DNA of 64,000 nucleotides from Pezicula radicicola. Its lineage: Eukaryota > Ascomycota > Leotiomycetes > Helotiales > Dermateaceae. The notes beneath the pieces were generated by a model. The model searched no databases, had not been told where the DNA came from, and was given only the letters and a program-made list of their open reading frames with translations. Positions within the stretch are counted from its first letter, which is position 1; each line of letters opens with the position of its first letter. Position numbers and translations under genes: made by a program. The stretch is from assembly GCA_003008705.1 (NCBI GenBank), contig PDUO01000041.1, forward strand, positions 278,209-342,208. The letters run 5' to 3'. Of the stretch, positions 45,971 through 55,964 are shown one piece after another.

Positions 45971-46384
45971 ATGCTGTACAATTCATGGCTCGAAGAATGC
46001 AACACCAGTACCGATTCCGACTCTGAGTGCTCAAGCAGTGATGAAGAGAACCTTGACACCCAATGCGGTCCAGTTAGTACACTCGATGAGGCCGTGAGAA
46101 GGAATCAGAAAGCCGCGGTCAGAGCATTATTCGCTCACATGGGACTGGGGTATCAACGATTTGAAGAGCTATTTGCACGAGACGCACAGCGATTGCGCGG
46201 GAAGCAGAAGCCAGCTAAGCGTTCACTCGACTCACCAACAAGTCACGAGCATGCCAACCGGCGGAGAACATCGCAGGGCGAATTGCGAGGGCCTTCATTT
46301 TGGGGGTCGCCGACAGAAGTTATTTCTGGACGGTCTGGACTAGCAGGACCTAATATGTCTACCACCAGCTCTACTGAAAGTTGA
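45971..46384 (+). CDS. Hypothetical acidic/basic protein, 137 aa
   Basis: ATG at 45971. The N-terminus is acidic and serine-rich (TDSDSECSSSDEENLD), followed by a helical part (STLDEAVRRNQKAAVRALFA, HMGLGYQRFEELFARDAQRL) and a basic S/R-rich tail. No family recognised. It lies inside a run of pseudogenes and could itself be a fragment. Confidence 0.35.
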   Translation: MLYNSWLEECNTSTDSDSECSSSDEENLDTQCGPVSTLDEAVRRNQKAAVRALFAHMGLGYQRFEELFARDAQRLRGKQKPAKRSLDSPTSHEHANRRRTSQGELRGPSFWGSPTEVISGRSGLAGPNMSTTSSTES

Positions 46385-46539
46385 CGAAGAGACACACTCA
46401 GAGGACAGCATTCCTATTTGATTAGTGCCTTGGGCAATGGCGATGAACTGACGTCGTTGTCGAATGCGCAAACTTGACGAGTACCGGGTCGAGAGAAAGA
46501 AAGGATACAATATCAATCTTCGCAATCAATCAAGGGGTA

Positions 46540-46810
46540 AAAAGTACTCACCTCGGATAATAATATAGGCGACTGGTGATTTTGCAATACCCCTAGTCGA
46601 AACAAGCTTCATCTCCAGTATGCATCTATAGCCGTCCGTTGTTGTCTTTGATCATGACCTCGGCAGTTTTTCCCCGGTTGTTCAAATACTCCCTGTAACA
46701 GATATCCTGAGACACACAGCTCTCCGGAAACCCCTAGAGGGACAAATCTCTCCATTCTAGTCAATGATCTTAGCCATAGTGTGAGGTAGTAGTTTGCCGC
46801 CTACGGTAAC
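46540..46810 (-). pseudogene. AMP-forming acyl-CoA synthetase fragment
   Basis: Read on the minus strand: LLPHTMAKIID, GELCVSGYLLQ, EYLNNRGKTAEVMIKDNNGR, then L, TAG, MHTGDEACFD, TAG, GYCKIT. This is the adenylation-domain region around the conserved TGD motif of fungal acyl-CoA synthetases of the coumarate-ligase/medium-chain type. The first TAG (46626-46628) stands where W is expected; the second (46593-46595) sits just before GYCKIT. There are also frame changes between GEICP and GELCV and between LLQ and EYLNN. A probable donor site follows YYYPRG. The remaining gene is gone. Adjacent to three other leucine-pathway relics. Confidence 0.7.
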
Positions 46811-46919
46811 ACGTTTCTCAAAAGGATCAAATGACGAGATCATAAAGCTTGCCGGTTAGGGTTATACTATGTGTAGAGGGGCCTATAAACCGCGCTTTCT
46901 TTTCACTTAGCTAATTGGA

Positions 46920-47169
46920 TGTTGCTCTGTGATGAGGCCTGATCAACTGCGGGGTGTTATGGAGGCCCAAAGAAATGGTCGAGTGCTTGAGGAAGACAAG
47001 CTAAAAGAAAATTGGTTTCTTCTTTTCAGAAGGGTACTCAACAGGATTTAGAGGCCTACAAAACTTCTGCACATGTACTTGACGATGGCATCATTGAGCC
47101 GGAGGAGACTAGAGAAGTTTTAGGCATGTATTTAAACGCAATAAATGTAGAACTAATTAAAGGAAGTTA
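46920..47169 (+). pseudogene. Methylcrotonyl-CoA carboxylase beta 3' fragment
   Basis: Plus-strand reading QLRGVMEAQRNGRVLEEDKL, a probable intron ending TTCTTCTTTTCAG at about 47031, then KGTQQDLEAYKTSAHVLDDG and IIEPEETREVLGMYLNAIN and a stop at 47167-47169. The 'A/T-x-x-L/V-x-DDGIIxPxxTRxVLG' block is diagnostic for the carboxyltransferase subunit of acyl-CoA carboxylases, and the spacing fits the methylcrotonyl type. The catalytic core upstream is missing. In leucine catabolism it makes methylglutaconyl-CoA, the substrate of the hydratase relic beside it. Confidence 0.7.
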
Positions 47170-47469
47170 GTCTTTTCAGGGACTCGCTCGAATTTAATCT
47201 CTACAGGTCAGAATTGATTGATTTCTCAATAAGCAGATCTAACATTCAGAACCCTAGAAGTATATCTGCATTGGGCCCGTTATTTATATTGAGACAAGTA
47301 ATGTCGGAGCTGCACTCAGAATCCTCAGATCGAATCGTGTCAGCAATGTCACAATGCAACTCCAGGAATGAAGTAAAGACCCCCGAAAGTTCTTCTGACA
47401 ATAATAACATGCTACGTAGAATGATTACAGCTTTGCATTGATTTGTTTGTTGAAGCTGTCCTTGTCTAC

Positions 47470-48240
47470 GACACTCCTTCAGGAACGAAATTCCCTAACT
47501 CCATGTTTAGTTTCTTTCGATGGCATCATCATTTCATTGTAAGTCAGCTGTATTATTTTCTCCTGGCCAACTGTGTCTGGTTCATTCCAGGCTGCTCTCA
47601 CGAGCCGTTTGCAAAGGGTCGAAGCATGAGGCGCATAGCGGCGTAGTGTTTCGAGCTTCTTACCTAGAGTCTTTCTAGGCCCTCGATATCTTCCGCTACG
47701 ACTTGTAAAATACTTAAACACAGAAGTTCCGATGCGTGAATTTCACGAGCTGTGAGCATCGCGTCTCGCGCCATAGGAATTCCCCATTCGCGTACAACGT
47801 ATTTCGAGATGACTGCCGGACAAAGGCAAAGTTTAACCTCGCTGCGGGTGAAACGACAAACGACTGTCTGAAATCGCCAGCCGTATGTCACAGACGAATG
47901 CAAGACCAATTCCACCACTAAAACATGGTCCGTTGATAACTGAGATGGTCGTCTAGGGCAAGTGATCAATCGACTCGAAAAATGTTTGAGGTGCTTGGAT
48001 TTGTTTGAGGTTTTCGGATTGGTCTGAACTTCCTGCGTTACCACTGGTACTCAAGTCCATACCTGTCGAAAAAGAACCTTCCGCTTGCTGTAATAGTGAC
48101 CCTGGAGATAGAAACATCATAAGATATTCTATCGAATAGGCCGGTAAGGTCATAGAGCAACTGGCGGCTCAGAGAATTGCCACTTCGAGGCCTTGTTAAC
48201 ACCACTTTGAGGTTAGCACCGGTATGAAGAATAGAATATT
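47470..48240 (-). pseudogene. Enoyl-CoA (methylglutaconyl-CoA) hydratase, broken
   Basis: Reading from about 48240 down the minus strand: LKVVLTRPRSGNSLSRQLLY, then ISRVTITASGRFF, GMDLSTSGNAG, FESIDHLP, TAG, TTISVINGPCFSGGIGLAFV, EVKLCLCPAVISKYVVREWG, IPMARDAMLTAREIHASELL, then after a frame change KTLGKKLETLRRYAPHASTL and DTVGQEKIIQLTYNEMM. These are the crotonase-fold blocks in order, with both oxyanion-hole segments recognisable. Defects are frameshifts near 48070 and 47690 and a TAG at 47953-47955. The fungal hydratase of leucine breakdown belongs here by neighbourhood, but other enoyl-CoA hydratases cannot be excluded. Confidence 0.75.
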
Positions 48241-48289
48241 CGTCGATGCCTCTAATCCTTTGCTATTGTAGCCCTATACGACTTGGACC

Positions 48290-48682
48290 ACCCTTGATTG
48301 GCTTTTCTAGGAGGCTATGTCTTTTGGACAATAATGTACCAGCTCGACTGCCATTTTCGCCATTGAGCTTGCTCGAGATCTAAGACCCCACGGCCACAAG
48401 ATCCGTTAGATCAATTCCTATCGAGACGCCCATTCCGTGAAACATGTAGACCACGTCTTCAAATGCGAGGTTTCCAGTCGCTCCTTCAGCATAAGGGCAG
48501 CCTCCTAGACCTGCAACAACTCCGTACAGGTGGCAGCCATCTGTGCTATGACGATGATTCAGGCCGGTGGAGTGAATATGACGCCGATCGATTTGGCCAT
48601 CCTTACTTGCTGGCGAGGAGATCACAGGTGCCATCTTAGGCCTGCTTAAATCGACTTGTGTGTAGAAGTGGCCTTGAAACAA
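48290..48682 (-). pseudogene. HMG-CoA lyase 3' fragment
   Basis: The minus frame 48380-48682 ends with [38 protein letters not shown] and TDLVAVGS. It contains the G-x-G-G-C-P-Y-A-x-G-A signature with the active-site Cys of 3-hydroxy-3-methylglutaryl-CoA lyase. A TAG at 48380-48382 follows; in-frame sequence continues with ISSKLNGENGSRAG as in intact lyases, where W precedes 'IS', so this is another W to TAG change. The part before 'VVAGLGG' is eroded and the barrel N-terminus is absent. HMG-CoA lyase is the last step of leucine catabolism. Confidence 0.75.
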
Positions 48683-48722
48683 GCCAAAGGGAGGTGATGA
48701 TGTATTAAAAGAGAGTTGAGAG

Positions 48723-48977
48723 TTGATACAAACCCTGATTCAAAACTGTAGAATTAGTGTTCTTAAAATCAGGAATGTAATGAGATGGCAGATCACGGAG
48801 CCTATTAATATCATCAGATCAGACGCGGCATCCTTGCCGGCCACCTACCTAGGCATGTTTGATGACGCCGATTGCAAGGCCATAGCTACCCCGCAATGGA
48901 ATCCAGATAAGAAAGCATCAAAGAGCGGAGAGCGACGAATCGTTTGGGATTTTAGCAACTTCAGCGCATGTATGTGA
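48723..48977 (+). CDS. Short unrecognised frame
   Basis: 84 codons with a plausible soluble composition ([34 protein letters not shown]). No family recognised. It may be the 5' piece of a lost gene or a chance frame; the 49-kb membrane gene starts about 290 bases downstream. Confidence 0.2.
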   Translation: MIQTLIQNCRISVLKIRNVMRWQITEPINIIRSDAASLPATYLGMFDDADCKAIATPQWNPDKKASKSGERRIVWDFSNFSACM

Positions 48978-49269
48978 ACTTTGTTAGTGGGTGGTGGTGG
49001 CTACTTATCCGTTTTCGGTGTTCTGACTTTCCGTGCGGAACGGATAGGGTAAGTCTCAGCGCCTCAAACAATACTTCAATCGCATACATGAGGCTTTGTC
49101 ATAAGGTAAGGCGGAAAGGTGCGACAGGACGTTATCGGTCCTAAATATATCATTAATTGTTGCGCTGCTCCCTGATTGTTGCAAGCTGCCGCCTCATTCC
49201 GCAACTGATAACCCTGCAGCTTTAGTCGTCTCTAGGGTTCCCTCATCTCACCCAACCAACACTCGCCCG

Positions 49270-51321
49270 ATGGAGGAGACTCTACTCCAACCATTGGCCA
49301 TAGAGGGCAAGCCTACTGGTGCAACCTCCAACACCTCTCACACGCCTCTCGATCCCGTCCTTTCTATTCCAGCTCGACGCAACAGCTATGAAATACTTGG
49401 CAAGAAAGGCACAATGTTTCTGACTTTTGGTTCGGCTGCCATACTGGCGACGCTTGCCTTCTTCATCTTCCTATGGTTTAGCACTGAATCCAACTCTACT
49501 TGGAAACGCATCGTGTTGGCAGATTGGGCAGTACGATCCGTCACACTTACTGCAGTTCTAACACGATGGGTGGCAGTAACCCAAGCCGTCTTCGCCACGT
49601 CCATGCTCGCTGGTTTAATCCTTGAACAACGAAAAGTAGCCCTATCGGACTCCGCAGAACTATCCATTGTACGAGTCAGCAATAGCGGCCCATGGGACTT
49701 ATCCATACTCTTGTCAAAAACTCGTAATCGATCAGCGAGATTTGGCTTCTTCACTCTTGCACTGTTACTTACCTTCTCAACTACGGCGTTGCAATTTACG
49801 TCAACTATACTTCTGTCAGATTTCACTATTGCTACTATCCAAAGCGAGTCACAAGACTTGCTCGTGAACTATGATTTGAATTGGTCTAATCCTAGGGCTG
49901 ACGGCTCAGACTTGGCGGATCGCCAACGAGATAGGAATCTTTGGCAAGCAAGACCTGCAGCATACCTAACATTTGCTGAGTACTTACACGCACCCCCCTT
50001 CGTCATGGAAGGCGTGGCCGATTCTGGGGTAATTGTTCGTGCTTTCTTCCCACTTCAATCAGAACAGTCTCGGTCATCTTTACAGAGCTATAATGGTGTA
50101 GCTTCAGTATTGGGGATGAGGATTGTGTGCGCGCGGCCGCAAGACTACGAACTGAACCTGAAGCCCAATTCACTTGGTCTGGACATAGAAATCTCCATCA
50201 GGACAAACGTCACTGCCCCTGAGCTGGGAACCTTTGGTTCGGATACGGATAATTGGAAACGCAACTGCTCCTTACCCGTTCCAGGCCATACTTCCTACAA
50301 TTCCTCGGAATGGACTCTGTCTCTGTGTAATTACTATCCTCTGTGGGGTGGCGACGGTAGCTCCATACCTATCGGAACTAGCGGCAACTATAGTACATTC
50401 GGAGGGGGATATGTGCTCTTCAATATCACTGGAGACGTTGATAGCTGGAACCGTTCAACCACAGCAGATCAATGGATGCGGTCTGCACACGGGGAATGGG
50501 CAAGATTCACAAGCGAGGATTTGAGCTCGCAGCTGGACATCAGCATATGCACAACAGCCTTTCGCCAGGTTGACCTCAACATCTTCGCATCTAGAAATTC
50601 AAATAGAACAGAGCCCTCGATCAGTTGGAACCTTATCGAACAAAAATTCAATACTCTAGAGATCAGGCGGCAACTCGGGGCCACGCAAGAGCAGATATCT
50701 ATTGATGATCGAGGATTGTTTGCATTGGAACCCCCGGAGAATAACCTCACCTTGAATTTCATAACCAATTATCCACAAACTTGGGAGGGTTCATCCACCT
50801 CCAACAGCTCCCTTGCGCTGTGCCATCATTGCGTCTGGTACGCCGATGCATATGCCGACGCCGCACAATCTGCGATCTTCCAAGACATCTTGCAAGAGAC
50901 ATCTCATCCGGCATTAGCCTTCCAAGCCTATGGTACTCTCCTCTACAGCATGTCTTACTACATCGGAGCCGAGGAGTTCGACTTACAAGCCCCAGCGTCA
51001 GTCACCAACTTTGTGCTCCGTTCTCAACCCACCGCACATCAAGGCTTTATCATCTATTCGGTCATTATTTTCCTTCATTTCGCACTGTTACTTTTCATAA
51101 CCTGCCTGTTTCTATCTTCAAAGAGGCAAACATTGTTGGGTAACTCCTGGCAAGCTATTGCGCAGATTATCAGTGTTGAAACGGCACCAATACTTGATTT
51201 CGCAGATAAAGCGACGGATTCAGAGGTTAGTGAATGGATCAAGAAGAAGGGAAAGAATGATAGTTCGTTTGGGATGATAGGAGGGAAAGGCGGAATAAGA
51301 TTACGTCAATGCTCCGATTGA
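49270..51321 (+). CDS. 683-aa membrane protein with large outer domain
   Basis: Intact single-exon frame; the ATG at 49270 follows a CCAACC-rich leader. Hydrophobic segments lie near residues 48-70 (FLTFGSAAILATLAFFIFLW), 94-118 (TAVLTRWVAVTQAVFA), 158-182 (FFTLALLLTFSTTALQF) and 598-622 (FIIYSVIIFLHFALLLFITC). About 400 residues between the third and fourth TM carry many N-x-S/T sites (for example NCS, NSS, NYS, NIT, NRT) and several cysteines, so they most likely face outside or a vesicle lumen. The short C-terminal tail is charged. The layout is common to a large family of fungal membrane proteins without known function. Not broken, in contrast to its neighbours. Confidence 0.7.
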   Translation: MEETLLQPLAIEGKPTGATSNTSHTPLDPVLSIPARRNSYEILGKKGTMFLTFGSAAILATLAFFIFLWFSTESNSTWKRIVLADWAVRSVTLTAVLTRWVAVTQAVFATSMLAGLILEQRKVALSDSAELSIVRVSNSGPWDLSILLSKTRNRSARFGFFTLALLLTFSTTALQFTSTILLSDFTIATIQSESQDLLVNYDLNWSNPRADGSDLADRQRDRNLWQARPAAYLTFAEYLHAPPFVMEGVADSGVIVRAFFPLQSEQSRSSLQSYNGVASVLGMRIVCARPQDYELNLKPNSLGLDIEISIRTNVTAPELGTFGSDTDNWKRNCSLPVPGHTSYNSSEWTLSLCNYYPLWGGDGSSIPIGTSGNYSTFGGGYVLFNITGDVDSWNRSTTADQWMRSAHGEWARFTSEDLSSQLDISICTTAFRQVDLNIFASRNSNRTEPSISWNLIEQKFNTLEIRRQLGATQEQISIDDRGLFALEPPENNLTLNFITNYPQTWEGSSTSNSSLALCHHCVWYADAYADAAQSAIFQDILQETSHPALAFQAYGTLLYSMSYYIGAEEFDLQAPASVTNFVLRSQPTAHQGFIIYSVIIFLHFALLLFITCLFLSSKRQTLLGNSWQAIAQIISVETAPILDFADKATDSEVSEWIKKKGKNDSSFGMIGGKGGIRLRQCSD

Positions 51322-51395
51322 AAACAGCGAGAATACAAATATAGTGCACGTTATACAGGGCATATAGAACTACAACGATTTTAATTCAATAAGCT

Positions 51396-52240
51396 CTAAA
51401 AGGAAAATGGTCCCTTCAAAAGCCCCTCGTACTTCCTCCTCACCACCTCCAAGTCTCTCCACCCCGCTCTCAATTTCTCGTCCCTCAATCTCCCCTCCTC
51501 TCCACCACCAGCAACCCTCGTCTCCCCTTGTATCCTCGCGCCCTTGACCAATAGCGCAGTCCTCGGCAGTCTTTTCTCTGCAAACGCCTTGAAAGCCTTC
51601 TTCAACTTTCCCGTCTCTAATTCCCTCCCTCTTTCAATATCAGGCAGTAGCTGAGAGAGCCACCAACAATCCTCCAATGCCTGATTAGCATCCTGCCGCA
51701 AATGCAGACTCGTAGCATGCGCCACATCACCCACCAAACAGCACCTTCCGCCCACTACTAACCCAATTCTCCGGATCCAGCGCCTCGCGATCATAAAGCC
51801 CATACCTAATCACCTTCTCCGCACCACCGCCAGTCCTCTAACCTCCACACACCACCCCTCCAACTCCTACTTCAACTTCCGCTTGAATACCGCTGGCTGT
51901 TCATCATCCAAATACTGCCACGTCTCAACATCCTCCATCTCAGACCTCAACGTAATAGCCCACCCCGTCATCCCCTCCTTTTCAGGGACACTAGGATACG
52001 TAATAACGTGCCTCTGGTCTTCATAAATATTCCTCATACCAAGTAGCCGGTATCTCGCGGATGCAGGATGCGAGATACCGGCTACTTGCACCAAGCCCGT
52101 GAACACTAGCTCCTTTTCCCGCAATCCCTCTTTGCTCAAGCAAGATCGTGCGGGCAGCAGAGCGGATACCGTTGCAGCCGATTAGGAAGGAACTAGTTTC
52201 TTGTTGTCCGGACGAGGAGATCGGTGTCACGGAATCAAAG
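51396..52240 (-). pseudogene. FAD-dependent monooxygenase, broken
   Basis: In order on the minus strand: FLIGCNGIRSAARTILLEQ (FAD/NADPH-binding 'GxDGxxSxxR' type motif, here C-N-G), then in another frame GLVQVAGISH, MRNIYEDQRHVITYP and GWAITLRSEMEDVETWQYLD, and in a third frame GRCCLVGDVAHATSLHLRQD with ANQALEDCWWLSQLLP (the 'GDAAHxxxPxxGQGANxxxED' ribose-binding motif). This is the salicylate-hydroxylase-like class A flavin monooxygenase family. The N-terminal GxGxxG dinucleotide fold is not visible. Frameshifts lie near 52090 and 51835. The second motif has diverged (SLHLRQD for PHxGQG). A perfect hairpin at 52040-52088 lies within the gene. Confidence 0.75.
52040..52088. repeat. Perfect 19-bp inverted repeat in monooxygenase relic
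   Basis: Arms CAAGTAGCCGGTATCTCGC and GCGAGATACCGGCTACTTG flank the 11-base loop GGATGCAGGAT. It replaces a few variable codons between AGI and MRNIYED in the relic. Confidence 0.95.
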
Positions 52241-52989
52241 GTCTCGATGATCTGTGTGAGTCGTCTTTCGTCGCTAATGTGACTTTGCTGGTAGCTATTA
52301 GTTTTGACGTTATTGAACTACGACTTAGTTGAAATTGTATATATGAATATAATGAGTGAATTGTAAGTACTTGCCCTCTGAATACGAGGTCAAGTAGTAG
52401 GCTATATATATTGAATAAGAGGCATCGAATTCATCCCGAATACCATACAAAATGGGTGATTTGTAATGTATGAGGCTTGCGTGGCCTTGGTTACAGATCA
52501 GGGCGAATTGATTCAGATCTTACAAATCAGAAACGATCAAATATAAACCTAATATGAAGATATACCCCGTGCGATAGTTCTGACACGTGATTTGTGGGCA
52601 ACAGACGTTTTATTTAGTCAACCTGTTGCTTTGGAGAGATACCTTATTAAGGTCCCATTAAAGGCGTTTAAAAGGCTAATATTCAAGGTAACAGGTGATC
52701 GAAGCTCTTGCAGGTTGTCCGGCTCCCATGTTACTCTCTTCCATACTCGCCTGACTTGTCACGCAAGCTATGGGAATTTGACGGCTTCAAGCAATAATTA
52801 TCATCTACTACTTTGTATAACGTGATAAGGACGTTGTGGCATTTCTTTGAGGATAGGTTCTAAAGCGTTCTTCTGCCAGTCGGTAAGTTCCTGTTGAGAT
52901 CGAACGCTCTCGATATCGCGAAGGACGTTTGAAAGACCGGTCACCATAAACGATTAGATTATAAACATCGGTAATATTAGCAACAGGAT
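52241..52989. other. Intergenic, nothing recognised
   Basis: AT-rich in part (52300-52600). A plus frame at 52592-52825 has no recognisable domain. Confidence 0.4.
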
Positions 52990-54138
52990 TACCTACTCGT
53001 TTGAGAGTTCCTGGAACTGTTCAGGCGCACCGACAAACCGCTCACGAACAGTGTTTGGCAACTGGAGCACTACAACCAAGTCGCCAAGACTAAAACTAAA
53101 GCTCATCGTGATGTTTAGCACAGTAAGATGAACGAATATTTGTGACACAACGTTGTACAAGAAGCTTCCTGTAACTCCTCTCAAATGGGTATAAGAGACG
53201 TATATCTCCAAATGGCGATTCCCTAAATTCTATAGATTCCGATACAAGCTGGCTAGAGCTAAGAATATATTCTGATAATCTTGGATGTTTCTGCAAGACC
53301 ACCAATCAAGGATTATAGATATGTTCTAACAACTTTGCCCAGCTGATTTCTTCTCGATCAAACCTCATACTTAGGGCATGTATCCCACCGAAGCAATAAT
53401 CAAGTTCCTCGAGCAGCTTCGACAATGGGTGGTTGGACTGAATTGTTCGGAGGTGTGATATTTTTGATCCGGAACGATTGTTGTCGAATCGGTATATGTA
53501 TAGGTGGAGGAGGAGGAGGGCTAGTATAGTCGAGCATATGGAGCAAAGATATGAGCGGAACAGGTCCTCGTAGTTATTAGCATCAGCTGTAACGATCCTT
53601 CCATCTGCAAGAACGACCTCATTGGCAACGACATCATCACAAGCAAAGCCACAATGAGCTGTAAAAAAAACGTCTTGCCGTCACCCAAAAGAAGACCTGC
53701 TACACCAACATTACCGTCGCGGCCGCCGGCCACCACACGCCTATTCTTGCGTAATTTTTCGTATACGGGACCCCAGCGTCCTCCAGGACCAATATCTGCA
53801 GTCTCAGATGCCTCGTCGAGTCTCGTCCAGTCCCATAAACCAAGGTCAATAGTCACTCCACCTTCGATGTTGCTTGCACCGGCATATTGCGTGTGACCAC
53901 CGCTTCGGATGGCAAACTTTTGCTTTGCGGTTACAAGAGTCTAGATAGTTGAAGATACTTCTTTAGCGGATCTTAGGCGCACGATGCAAGCGGGATGGAT
54001 TTTTGCAGTGTTGGACCAGTAGCTATCTTGACGGGCGGAATATTCGGCATCAGAAGGGACTAGTACTTGTGCTTTTAAGCCAGCTTGCAAGATGTTCTCA
54101 GTTAGAGAGCTTTCAGGCTTGGTTACAACAGCTGCCAT
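52990..54138 (-). pseudogene. FAD-linked oxidoreductase (PCMH/BBE-like), broken
   Basis: From ATG at 54138 the minus strand reads VLVPSDAEYSARQDSYWSNT and IHPACIVRLRSAKEVSSTI, TAG, then in the same frame TLVTAKQKFAIRSGGHTQYA, IEGGVTIDLGLWDW, ADIGPGGRWGPVYEKL, RVVAGGRDGNVGVAGLLLG. This is the PCMH-type FAD-binding domain with the R-S-G-G-H flavin-attachment motif of 6-hydroxynicotine-oxidase/berberine-bridge-like enzymes. A T8 run near 53656-53663 shifts the frame; the other frame continues correctly with TAHCGFACDDVVANEVVLAD and GRIVTADANNYEDLFR. Beyond 53520 homology fades, and 52990-53305 may hold the eroded C-terminus. The TAG is at 53941-53943. Confidence 0.75.
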
Positions 54139-54779
54139 TGCGAACTATTCAGAGCGTGGGTAGAATTCGCGGGTATTGTGAAAATATCAGCGTTTGTCTT
54201 CAGTTCTAGATGGCAAGATTTGTCTAACCCATCCTGTGAAAGCAATATTTGAAGCCTCATTGAGATACTGGAGTGGTGCTATGTAGTCCGTTCCAGATAT
54301 CCTTATGTGGTTTCTCCATCTTTAGTTAGCAGCATTCCCCACAAGTCATGGTAGGCACCATTGTAAGGAAGATAGGGTTGATTATAATCGTAAGATTGCA
54401 GCATAAGCAGAAAATGTAAGGCAAGTGTGGTCACACGGGAAGCTCTCACGTACGGAAAGCTCTTTCTTGCAAGGCATACCGATTGAGACGCACACAATTC
54501 TCTAAATGTTTCCTGAGTCATGGACTCTATAAACTCGTATGGCACTCTAGTCCTTCACAAATGCTTATTCCTTATTCATATTATTCTCATATCCACATTT
54601 CTGGAGCTTGAAGCAGTCAAGATGGGCCTCTAAGCTCCCTCACTCCTATTGAGAAGATCCACGATGAATCCACTAAAAGTTGCCAAAGCTCGACTAACCC
54701 CGCGATACTGTTTTTATACGAGGACCTTCACATCGACAGTCGCCCAGCGGGAATCATAGCTCGCTGGAGACCCATACAT
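54139..54779. other. No gene recognised
   Basis: A minus frame at 54303-54545 (MPYEFIESMTQETF ... YLPYNGAYHDLWGML) starts with ATG and has plausible composition, but I cannot assign it. It may be a 5' remnant of another gene. Confidence 0.3.
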
Positions 54780-55200
54780 TGAAAGAGAGTGCGGAGAGAA
54801 GATACTCAAGGGAAGACTAAAACCAGTAGAACGCACAAACTATCAGCTTTCAAAAAAGATTCGAAAGGAAACACTTAATATCGGTCCTTCAGGTTACAAG
54901 AACTCCCACGAAGAATGGTTTCGCCTTTTTGCACTGGACCAAATGGTCTCCCAAACCTACAGTGCCCATGCTTTTATTTTCAAGTTGGAAGCTGGTTTCG
55001 ATAAACCAGTTATTGCTGAGGCCTTCAAGCGCGGCCTCGAGAATACCCTAGGTGGCACCACGCATCACAACTTTATCGACTCCTAACGGGAGCATGGAGT
55101 TGTTAATGTGCTGCGAATCATAACTCCAAATTACGCCTTACGCGCCTTTCATCCTCAGAAATTGATTTCAACCTGCTCTTCCTCAATTGGAATGGGACTG
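54780..55200 (+). pseudogene. Possible acyltransferase (BAHD-like) fragment
   Basis: The plus strand at about 54915-55087 reads WFRLFALDQMVSQTYSAHAF, then KPVIAEAFKRGLENTLGG, ending in TAA. The order 'L-x-x-LDQ ... F ... d...a...L+.GL..TL' resembles the start of fungal transferase-family (PF02458) enzymes. The HxxxD and DFGWG active-site motifs were not found and sequence after the stop is not readable. Weak assignment. Confidence 0.3.
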
Positions 55201-55229
55201 GACCTATTCATGAGATATAGTGGTTATCT

Positions 55230-55964
55230 AGAGAAGCTATACTGAAGGTCTCCAAGCATGAGACACATATCTCGCCAAATGAAGCGGTAGGGAGGAGACA
55301 TATTTCCTGGGCTCCAAGAGAACTGCAAATGGCCGCAATAGGAGGCTCTGTAATCACAGACCTTTGTTTTAGTCTATCTGGAGATTTTCCACTTGAGCAG
55401 TGTATAGGATACCTTGCAGATCACCCGCATCACTACCTTGTCTATTCTGTTTCTGACAATGGTCCATCGACGTCTTTATATCAAAGCGTGTCCCTCGAAG
55501 TGATCCTCATAAAGCTTACTCGTTACAGGAGATTCTTCATTGCTTTCAACCTCGCGGCAGCCTTCTTCTAGCTCTACTCAATACCCTGGATGAGCGACAA
55601 CTGGGCCAACGACGACATCCTCTTCTCCAAAAGCGTCCAGAGCACTGCTTTCGCCTGGGACGGGCCCTACCCCTCTAATACCGAGCGGCCAGAGCGTCTC
55701 ACGCATGACCGCTGGGACCACTGCATAGAGCGCCTCAGCATAACACTCCTAGAACTATGCTTCGGCAAACGCCTCCGGAGCTCGGACCTCTATCTAAAAT
55801 ATCCCGATGGCCAGGAGAATATCACAATCCGGGATCGAATGGCTGCTGCGCAGATGAATAATTTAGTGACTGACGAGACGAGCAAGGACTACGTGGACGT
55901 GGTGGCTTGGTGCTGGAGGAATGCTAGTAGTGGTGGGCAGAGGAATATCGGCAATAAGAGATAG
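55230..55964 (+). pseudogene. DUF7580-type protein, C-terminal part with TAG
   Basis: One frame from about 55329 to 55964 is interrupted only by TAG at 55569-55571. It reads VITDLCFSLSGDF, CIGYLADHPHHYLVYSV, YRRFFIAFNLAAAFF, TAG, LYSIPWMSDNWANDDILF, ERLSITLLELCFGKRL, and DYVDVVAWCWRNA. This is the fungal DUF7580 pattern (IxDLC, LAxxxLQLYxTPWL, LLELCFG, and a final WC). The TAG lies where intact members have Q, so CAG to TAG fits. The function of the domain is unknown; it is common beside HET and STAND genes. The N-terminal helical region upstream is not recognisable. Confidence 0.65.
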
